5,005 nt of DNA from an uncultured Bacteroidales bacterium (lineage in GTDB: Bacteria; Bacteroidota; Bacteroidia; Bacteroidales; FEN-979): the NCBI GenBank assembly GCA_903928285.1, contig CAIYQH010000006.1, positions 1 to 5,005 of the forward strand, read 5' to 3'. Positions within the stretch are counted from its first letter, which is position 1, and the number at the start of each line of letters is the position of its first letter. Shown here in pieces: positions 1 through 5,005 of the stretch. Under the pieces are notes generated by a model that worked only from the letters and a program-made list of their open reading frames with translations, was not told where the DNA came from and did no database searches. The position numbers and the translations under genes were made by a program.

Positions 1-79
1 TCCGCCCCCCTTCAGTATAACGGGAACATCTCCTCCGTAAACTGGGCCACCAACCATGACGGGGTGAAAAGCGCCTATG
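1..79 (+). pseudogene. RHS core remnant (NGNIS segment), truncated and frame-broken
   Basis: Read from base 1, this stretch encodes a peptide with the YNGNIS motif at bases 16-33, then SVNWAT and DGVKSAYE. In Bacteroidota RHS proteins this marks the start of the last part of the RHS core, a shell-forming extracellular scaffold. The frame then stops making RHS sense: after base ~79 it continues as an unrelated Pro/Arg-rich peptide to a stop ending at 276. The family sequence resumes one frame over (DHLGN...). The core segment that normally separates NGNIS from DHLGN, roughly two hundred residues from memory of the family, is absent. I infer an internal deletion that also changed frame. The 5' part of the gene lies outside the window, so whether it is otherwise intact is unknown. 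Confidence 0.65.
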
Positions 80-1078
80 AAAGATCACCTGGGGAACACC
101 CGCGCCACCTATGCGCCGGCAACGACCGGCCTGCCCCAGGTCGCCGAATACCAGCATTACTATCCCTTCGGCCTGCAGGCCGAAGCGCTTTGCTATACAT
201 CCGGCGCCGACCTGGCCAACAACCATTTATACAACGGCAAGGAGTTGCAAACGGATTACGGGTTGCAGTGGTATGATTACGGGGCGAGGTTTTATGACCC
301 GGCGATCGGGAGATTTCATATTCCAGACAGATTTTCTGAGAAATACACTAATCTTACTCCATATCAGTATGCAGCTAATAATCCGGTTCTTAATATCGAT
401 ATTAACGGTGATTCCATATTTATTAGCCATAACGATCAAAACTATTTGTATCAAAACGGCAAGTTATATCAAAATGGTACAGAGTATACAGGCAAGGTTA
501 GAGGCTTTTTAAAGCAAACTATAGATGCTTTAGGTCAGATTTATGCAGGAAAAGAAGGGGCTTCAATGCTTTCGGAACTTGAAGGATCAAAGAACAAATT
601 CACTATAGTCGATATTGTCAATGGAGACAGCAAGTTTAAAGAAAGTAGTACGCCCAAGGCCTATGCAAATGAACTTCAGACAGATCCATCTCAAGCAGGT
701 TCTCTTCAATCATTAACACAAGCCGGTGTAAATTTAAAGGGTGGCTCCGGAGGAACGATTTCCTGGAATCCATCAGGTGCCATTTTACCGACTACAGATG
801 GAGGGCAAACAAACGCGACTACAGATTTAGCACATGAGATGTTTCATTGCTTAGATGCGAATCGAGGCCTGTTGGATGACCGGCTACAAGATGAAGTTAA
901 GAGGAGTGAATGGCAGGCCGTTTATAGGGAAAACGTTCTTCGAGGACAAATCGGCCAACCGCTACGAACTCATTATATTAAGAGTGTTGATCCTTCTGGT
1001 GCCTACATTGGCGGTGTTGGGATTAGAATGATAACCCCAGCAAATCAGCCCATTCTGCCAACAGGATATAAACCTTAA
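77..1078 (+). CDS. RHS core C-terminus fused to M91-like zinc metallopeptidase toxin domain
   Basis: This 333-residue frame has two parts. Residues 1-113 are the end of an RHS core: DHLGNTRATY (3-12), YYPFGL (28-33), LYNGKEL (51-57), YDYGARFYDP (66-75), IGRF (77-80), DRFSEKY (84-90), SPYQY-like TPYQY (94-98) and NNPV..IDINGDS (101-113), where RHS proteins change from shared core to variable tip. Residues ~114-333 are the tip. GTISWNP (226-232) precedes LAHEMFHCLD (251-260), whose HExxH (H253, E254, H257; bases 833-847) is a zinc-protease signature; EWQAVYREN (278-286) and PLRTHY (295-300) follow. This arrangement matches Peptidase M91, the NleD effector-protease family often found as an RHS tip. 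The third zinc ligand is not certain; E285 is a candidate. The first in-frame stop upstream is at 65-67, so ATG 77 is the only evident start, but it lies inside the ancestral core and has no ribosome-binding site or signal peptide. Independent translation is therefore doubtful. The target protein is unknown. Confidence 0.8.
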   Translation: MKDHLGNTRATYAPATTGLPQVAEYQHYYPFGLQAEALCYTSGADLANNHLYNGKELQTDYGLQWYDYGARFYDPAIGRFHIPDRFSEKYTNLTPYQYAANNPVLNIDINGDSIFISHNDQNYLYQNGKLYQNGTEYTGKVRGFLKQTIDALGQIYAGKEGASMLSELEGSKNKFTIVDIVNGDSKFKESSTPKAYANELQTDPSQAGSLQSLTQAGVNLKGGSGGTISWNPSGAILPTTDGGQTNATTDLAHEMFHCLDANRGLLDDRLQDEVKRSEWQAVYRENVLRGQIGQPLRTHYIKSVDPSGAYIGGVGIRMITPANQPILPTGYKP

Positions 1079-1081
1079 ATC

Positions 1082-1591
1082 ATGAAAACGTCAATTTTTA
1101 TTATATCAATATTTTTTATTGTGTCATGTGCAAGTAGTTTAGGCATTGTTCATGTACAATATAAACATGCAAGCATAGAAGATCCAATTTTTAGAAATGT
1201 CAAGTATTCTATGATGATACCATCTGGTTATAAGCTTATTACTTTAGTTGGTGGTCATGAGGAATTAGAAAATCAATACACTTATTCAGACTCAACTAAA
1301 ATATATATATCTGACTTTGGATGTAGTATATTGAATTATAATAATATACTCTTGTTGGGTGATATTATTGCAAATAAACGATTTGAAAGCTTAGAGTTAA
1401 CATATAAGATTGCTAAAGAGCTGGGTAATGAATATAAGCCGGAGACATTATTATTAGAAGGTAAAACAGTTAGTGGTCTATATTGGAAAGATATAAGAAT
1501 TGGTTATGTAAGTATAGGATATGTTAATGTTCCGGAAAATAGGAAGAGCGAGTTTGATAAAGCCTTAAGTTCTTTTTTCGATAACAAATGA
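1082..1591 (+). CDS. small lipoprotein, candidate immunity protein for the adjacent RHS toxin
   Basis: The 169-residue product begins with a lipoprotein signal peptide: K2, a hydrophobic run of residues 4-14, and a lipobox IVSC ending at C16. Lipidation at C16 would anchor the mature protein in a membrane facing the periplasm or cell surface. The residues after the cysteine (ASS) lack the acidic cluster used as a surface-export signal in some Bacteroidota, so a periplasmic orientation is my weak preference. The mature part shows no enzyme motif. It has MMIPSGYKLI (44-53), YTYSD...KIYISD and a late GLYWKDIRIGY stretch, suggesting a small alpha/beta fold. The start codon lies three bases after the toxin stop, so the two are probably co-transcribed. 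The gene is markedly AT-rich, more than the RHS core. Tight coupling behind an RHS tip is the normal position of an immunity gene; that role is inferred. No Shine-Dalgarno sequence is seen before ATG 1082. Confidence 0.8.
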   Translation: MKTSIFIISIFFIVSCASSLGIVHVQYKHASIEDPIFRNVKYSMMIPSGYKLITLVGGHEELENQYTYSDSTKIYISDFGCSILNYNNILLLGDIIANKRFESLELTYKIAKELGNEYKPETLLLEGKTVSGLYWKDIRIGYVSIGYVNVPENRKSEFDKALSSFFDNK

Positions 1592-1638
1592 TTTTGACAA
1601 CAAAGGTTTATGCGTTTGCAACGCCCACAGAATGAAAC

Positions 1639-1676
1639 AACGAACCTGGCCAATGTGTCGGGTTTGTTTGTTTTAT
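1639..1676 (+). terminator. possible intrinsic terminator after the lipoprotein gene
   Basis: AACGAACCT (1639-1647) can pair with GGGTTTGTT (1660-1668) over nine positions, two of them G-T wobbles, around a 12-base loop. The U-rich tail TGTTTTATT (1669-1677) follows. It sits about 50 bases after the lipoprotein stop, where a terminator for the toxin-lipoprotein unit would be expected. The stem is only moderately stable and the U tract is interrupted by G and A, so this is tentative. Confidence 0.4.
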
Positions 1677-1680
1677 TGTA

Positions 1681-1770
1681 TTAGCTGTTTATTCGTAAGC
1701 CTTCGGCCACCAGCATCTTGTGTAGTTGATCGATCCTGGCCAATTTGCAGCCAAAAATTCCAATGACTTT
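1681..1770 (-). pseudogene. short minus-strand coding tail of unknown origin
   Basis: On the minus strand, 29 codons are open between a stop at 1773-1771 and a TAA at 1683-1681. The peptide ends ARIDQLHKMLVAEGLRINS, an amphipathic, protein-like tail. There is no plausible start of its own. It may be the last bases of a gene whose 5' part was lost when the overlapping plus-strand remnant arrived. I do not recognise the family, and the length is short enough for chance. Confidence 0.15.
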
Positions 1771-1945
1771 TCATGACAAGCATTCGCAGATGATCACTTT
1801 GGTTGAACAATGGCGGCAAAACAGCTTTTGTGAGAAATTATTTGCCGTCGTTCAGAATGTCTACTTTTCGTTTGACTACAACTGTGTTGATCAATTTATT
1901 TCCGAAAATCGGAATATTTATTTGAGGAAAGTTGACCCGGAATAA
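1763..1945 (+). pseudogene. IS66 accessory ORF (TnpA-like) N-terminal remnant, fused to unknown sequence
   Basis: From ATG 1763 the peptide reads MTFHDKHSQMITLVEQWRQ, then NSFCEKLFA. This resembles the start of the small helix-turn-helix accessory protein encoded by IS66-family elements, which typically runs MTF.EKH..M..LVE.W..S, then Q.FC..; here the few residues normally between W and FC look deleted. After about residue 28 the resemblance ends, and the rest (VYFSFDYNCVDQFISENRN...) is unrelated to the accessory protein as I know it. The frame closes at 1943-1945. No TnpB or TnpC transposase genes and no clear terminal inverted repeats are visible, so this is at most a scar of a former insertion. 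The frame can be extended back to a TTG at 1745, but the resemblance begins at 1763. Confidence 0.35.
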
Positions 1946-2102
1946 TCGAAATTATTATCTTATCATTGGTGAGAAAAACACTCATATAGGTTAGTCTTCT
2001 CAGGGAGGAAATTACAACCTGATTGACTATCCCGAAATTTCCATAAGAAGGGATGTGAAATTTTCAAATGGCAACTTAATGAATCTTCTTGAAAAAAAAT
2101 AA
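1926..2102 (+). pseudogene. interrupted coding remnant with one in-frame amber stop
   Basis: In the third forward frame, codons from 1926 read ...NNRNYYLIIGEKNTHIG up to a TAG at 1992-1994. They then continue SSQGGNYNLIDYPEISI and on to ...FSNGNLMNLLEKK with a TAA at 2100-2102. The composition on both sides of the stop is protein-like. The preceding frame (ending 1945) closes just where this one begins to look coding, so both could be pieces of one decayed gene with a frameshift near 1941 and one nonsense change. No start codon is evident and I do not recognise the family. A decayed immunity-type gene is possible but unproven. Confidence 0.3.
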
Positions 2103-2158
2103 ATATCAAAACTTTAACAAATTTTCGGACCAGCTATTAAACGTTAATGACATCATAT
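2103..2158 (+). other. AT-rich leader before the second RHS gene, no clear promoter
   Basis: This gap of 56 bases directly precedes the second RHS start. I found neither a convincing Bacteroidota promoter (TTTG near -33 with TAnnTTTG near -7) nor a Shine-Dalgarno sequence in it. Together with the remnants described above, it makes up the gene-poor spacer from 1592 to 2158. Confidence 0.4.
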
Positions 2159-2308
2159 ATGAAATTAAACACCATTACAATTGTTTTAATGATTTTCTTT
2201 GTCCTGAAATCCTTAGTGTTTTATGGGCAAGAAGTTTCTCCATTTTTCCCTAAAACACCGGCTTCTCCCACGGCGACGGAACTTGGCAAATATGGCGTTA
2301 CCCGGTAA
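2159..2308 (+). CDS. N-terminal leader of the second RHS protein (signal peptide), ended by frame break
   Basis: ATG 2159 opens a 49-codon frame. K2 and a hydrophobic stretch (residues 5-16, with K17 then SLVFYG) form a Sec signal peptide, with a likely type I cleavage site after G23. SPFFPKTPASPTATELGKYG follows, closely matching the mature N-terminus of Bacteroidota RHS proteins (SPFTPK..., ...LGKYG.YPVSYY). The frame then reads VTR and stops at TAA 2306-2308, while the expected YPVSYYNGTPNISIP continues one frame over from 2299. So this is the true start of the RHS gene and not a separate small gene. The start is supported by the signal peptide position; no ribosome-binding site is visible. 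Confidence 0.7.
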   Translation: MKLNTITIVLMIFFVLKSLVFYGQEVSPFFPKTPASPTATELGKYGVTR

Positions 2309-5005
2309 GCTATTATAATGGAACGCCAAATATTAGTATCCCGTTATATGAATTTAAATGTGGTACTTATACCTTACCGGTCACCATGAACTATCATGCC
2401 TCTGGAATAAAAATAAACGATATTGCTTCCTGGGTCGGTTTAGGATGGAGTTTATCGGCTGGCGGTGCCATTACCGTTGGAGCCAAGGGAAAGTTTGATT
2501 TCTCAAATGACAGGTTTGCGATCCGTACAAAAGAGCAGTTAAGTGCTCTAGACCTGCCAACAGATACAGAATTTGAACAACTTGCTGAACGACTCATTGA
2601 TGCGGAACCTGACGTATACAATTTTAATTTTTGTGGGTACTCCGGCCAATTTGTATTAGATACAGGTTTTAAGGTCCATTTTTTGAAAAACAACAGTGGC
2701 TTGGAAATGGAATGTGTCCGAACCCAAATTACCAATAGTTGTTTCAATGGTGTATGCAGTCACTGGGAGGCGGAATTTATTGCAACAGACAATGCAGGCA
2801 TCAAATACCATTTTAAAAAATTTGAAAGCACCATCCGAACAGATTATGCACAGGGATTCGACCTTAATCGTGATATTCTTTATGACCAATCGTCTCAAAT
2901 AGGTCAAAATGTGGACGTTGGGGAAATCGAAGCTACAAGCTGGATGTTGACGAAAATTGAACTTGCAAACCGTATTGATAAAATTGACTTTAAATACCAT
3001 AAGGAGATCAGCCATTATCAAACAGGTTATTCCGGCACTATTGATGCATGTGACATGACCAACGGCAGTTCCTGTAATTATGAGTCAAGTCTAAATTTCA
3101 GCTGGCATTCTGCATATGAATTAGCCATCCGTTTTTCAAAAATTACAGATACGGTTCAAGTATTGGACACAATAATTTTTTCAAGAAACCATTCTAAACT
3201 TGTTTTCAAATCAAACCATGCCAGGCAAGATATTCCAAATTCCCATGCGTTAACGAGAATTGAGGTCTGGAACCAATTTGAAAAACTACTGGTCTGGGAT
3301 TTTTCTTACACCTATTTCATTTCGGATTTTACACTCAGAAATCAGATGGATTTGAAAAATCGTCTTCGGCTCGATAAGTTGACAAAATATTCAGGTAATA
3401 TGACAATGCATGAGCCACCATACGTATTTAAATATTTCGGAGATGACACTGGGGAAAATAAACTTCCTCCCCGCACCAGTTTTGATGGCTTTGACCACTG
3501 GGGATTTTCAAACTGTTCAGTTTCGCTTTCGGAGGCACAGAGTCCAAGAAGACTATTCCCAAAAGCAACGGGTGGCTTCTATGATGATTTTGATTTTATC
3601 TGTTTACAAGAAGCCTACAATGGTACTGGTAATGCAACATCCAGTTTTAATGGCCTTATGGATCATAGTCCCATGCCACCTTATGATTATGGGGGAAACA
3701 GGGACCCAAATGGAAATTTTGCTAAAAGCTTCATCCTTAAGGAAATAAAATATCCAACAGGGGGCACTTCTGATTTCGATTATGAAGGGAATACATATGG
3801 TTACGCGATGTCTGGTCTGCATGGCGGGCATGTTGGAGAAAATACACCTTGCGGTGGCATACGAATTAAAAACATAACGGAATCTAATGGGAATTATGCA
3901 GTTAACACCCGGGCATTCAACTATTCCAGCGGAGTTCTTTATGGTGAACCATTTTATATCCAACCTGTATTTAACCGGCAAAATGGACTAAGCAGCTTCC
4001 TGCTCTGTGGAAATGGGTTGGGTGCGACTGCTGCTCTATGTGGTTACAATTTATATGCTAACTCCGTTGAAACTTTATATGGATTTGGAGGAGATAATAT
4101 CGGCTATTCAACGGTGGAAGAAAAATCAGAAAACGGTTCTAAAGAATATGAATTTATCACAGGTAACTGGTTAAATTATGATAGTGAGTATAATCTATAT
4201 TATGCATTTAAACAAACAGAGGGGAATTGGGGTAATACTTTTTATAATACAGTTTTGGGCTACCATAAACCAGTGTATCCGTTGGCTTTGGACTTTACAT
4301 CGGGAGAACTGTCAGGTAATTCATACTGCAGAGGGTTATTGAATAAAATCACTTATAAAAATTTATCAGGTAATCCGGATAAAGAAGAAGTTTATACTTA
4401 TGACACAAGCAATCAGGGTTATGTTATTGGAAACCGGGTCGCGAAGGTAGGTGAAATGCAATTCCTCATTGATGCATATTACCTTAGATCAGGAAAGAGT
4501 TTTCTGAAGGAAAAAACCGTTAATTTATATGCTCAAAATGGCAACACTGTCTCTACATACACAACGGAATCTTATAACACACTTCAAGAACAAATGAAAT
4601 CAACTAAAACAGTAAACAGCAGTGGCGATACATTAATGACATCCTATCTTTACCCAAATGATATTTATTCAGGTAATCTTAATGGAGCCTGTACTCCCGA
4701 AGCTTGTGGATGGAACCAGTTGATTTTAAATCACCATATTGCAAACCCGGTTGAAGTTATTGAGCGGAAGAATAACCAGATAATTATGGCGAATTTGACT
4801 TCCTATAAAACACAGGACAACACATCAACAGGGTTTGCGGTTCCCTATCGAGATTATTCGATTGAAAGTTCCTATCCTTTTTCAAAACAGAATACTACCA
4901 TAACCAATAATAATGGAATATATGAATTTTCAATTGATCCAAAATACAAAGTGAAAGGAGAATATGAATACGACATGTTTGGAAATTTACAATCTTACCT
5001 TAAAA
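2159..5005 (+). pseudogene. second RHS/YD-repeat protein, frameshifted near its N-terminus, 3' end outside window
   Basis: After the leader, the RHS protein continues in the frame starting at base 1 of the window. It is open from 2299 to the edge, 902 codons without a stop. In order: YPVSYYNGTPNISIPLYE (2299-2352), SGIKINDIASWVGLGWSLSA (2401-2460), FDHWG (3490-3504), RDPNGNFAKSFILKEIKYPTGG (ending 3765), NPVEVIE (from 4744) and YDMFGN (4969-4986), the first recognisable YD/RHS repeat. This is the usual N-terminal half of the ~2000-residue Bacteroidota RHS proteins; the repeats, core and tip would lie to the right. Such proteins are exported and in several systems deliver a C-terminal toxin. 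One missing base around 2296-2299 explains the break: a GAT codon there would restore GKYGDYPV. Without repair the first ATG in the body frame is 2386, which would give a product lacking a signal peptide. The long intact frame suggests a recent mutation or a sequencing error. Confidence 0.8.

Noticed and set aside
64..276. A 70-codon frame starting with GTG at 64
   Set aside because: It begins as the RHS remnant, but after ~79 it is an out-of-frame, Arg/Pro-rich reading of the GC-rich core DNA; the family sequence is in the frame of 77-1078.
227..454. A 75-codon minus-strand frame
   Set aside because: It is antisense to the well-supported RHS core and shows no recognisable motif.
111..512. 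A 133-codon forward frame overlapping the RHS core and tip
   Set aside because: It is fully contained in the supported RHS-M91 frame and has no family resemblance.
2007..2042. Possible hairpin GGAAAT / ATTTCC in the spacer
   Set aside because: It is only six pairs around a long loop with no U tract, too weak to call.
2254..2308. Programmed -1 ribosomal frameshift joining the leader to the RHS body
   Set aside because: No X XXY YYZ slippery heptamer in the correct phase was found in the overlap, and no obvious downstream structure was seen.
2394..3981. Minus-strand frames of 112-125 codons (2394-2747, 2656-3021, 3604-3981) and short plus-strand frames (2696-2902, 3410-3748)
   Set aside because: All lie inside the continuous second RHS frame, which has clear family motifs throughout.
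3388..4677. TCAGGTAAT occurring four times (near 3390, 4315, 4366, 4669)
   Set aside because: Each copy is in frame and encodes SGN; the spacing is irregular, so this is probably codon preference and not a DNA repeat.
1..5005. CRISPR arrays, tRNA or rRNA genes
   Set aside because: No regularly spaced repeats and no tRNA- or rRNA-like sequence were seen on reading through.

Overview
The window looks like accessory DNA from a member of the Bacteroidota (order not resolvable). It is dominated by RHS/YD-repeat proteins of the type common in that phylum. The markers are YNGNIS, DHLGNTRATY, YYPFGL, YNGKELQ and YDYGARFYDP in the first gene, and SWVGLGWSL, FDHWG and YPTGG in the last. No start in the window has a clear Shine-Dalgarno sequence, which fits the phylum.

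Layout: (1) 1-1078 is the 3' end of an RHS gene. Its core is broken near base 76: the NGNIS segment is in one frame and the end of the core (DHLGN onwards) is in another, with the middle of the core missing. The surviving reading frame (77-1078) carries the last ~113 residues of the RHS core fused to a C-terminal toxin-like domain with an HExxH zinc-protease motif, best matched to the Peptidase M91 (NleD-like) family. (2) 1082-1591, three bases downstream, encodes a small AT-rich lipoprotein, the candidate immunity protein. (3) 1592-2158 is a spacer with a possible terminator and short degenerate coding remnants: an IS66 accessory-ORF-like N-terminus, an interrupted tail of unknown origin and a short minus-strand tail. 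(4) 2159-5005 is the 5' part of a second, long RHS protein. It has a signal peptide, a frame break around 2290-2306, then about 900 uninterrupted codons running off the window edge just as the YD repeats begin.

Base composition changes sharply. By hand count the first ~310 bases are about 58% GC, the toxin tip is AT-richer, the lipoprotein gene is lower still (two sampled 60-base lines were each about 23%), and the second RHS gene is intermediate. This is the pattern expected of polymorphic toxins, in which an AT-rich toxin-immunity cassette is swapped behind a conserved delivery core. My reading is that the left half is a displaced ('orphan') RHS toxin tip with its immunity gene, next to a second RHS gene that is itself frame-disrupted. 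The toxin and immunity roles are inferred from family resemblance and gene order, not shown directly.
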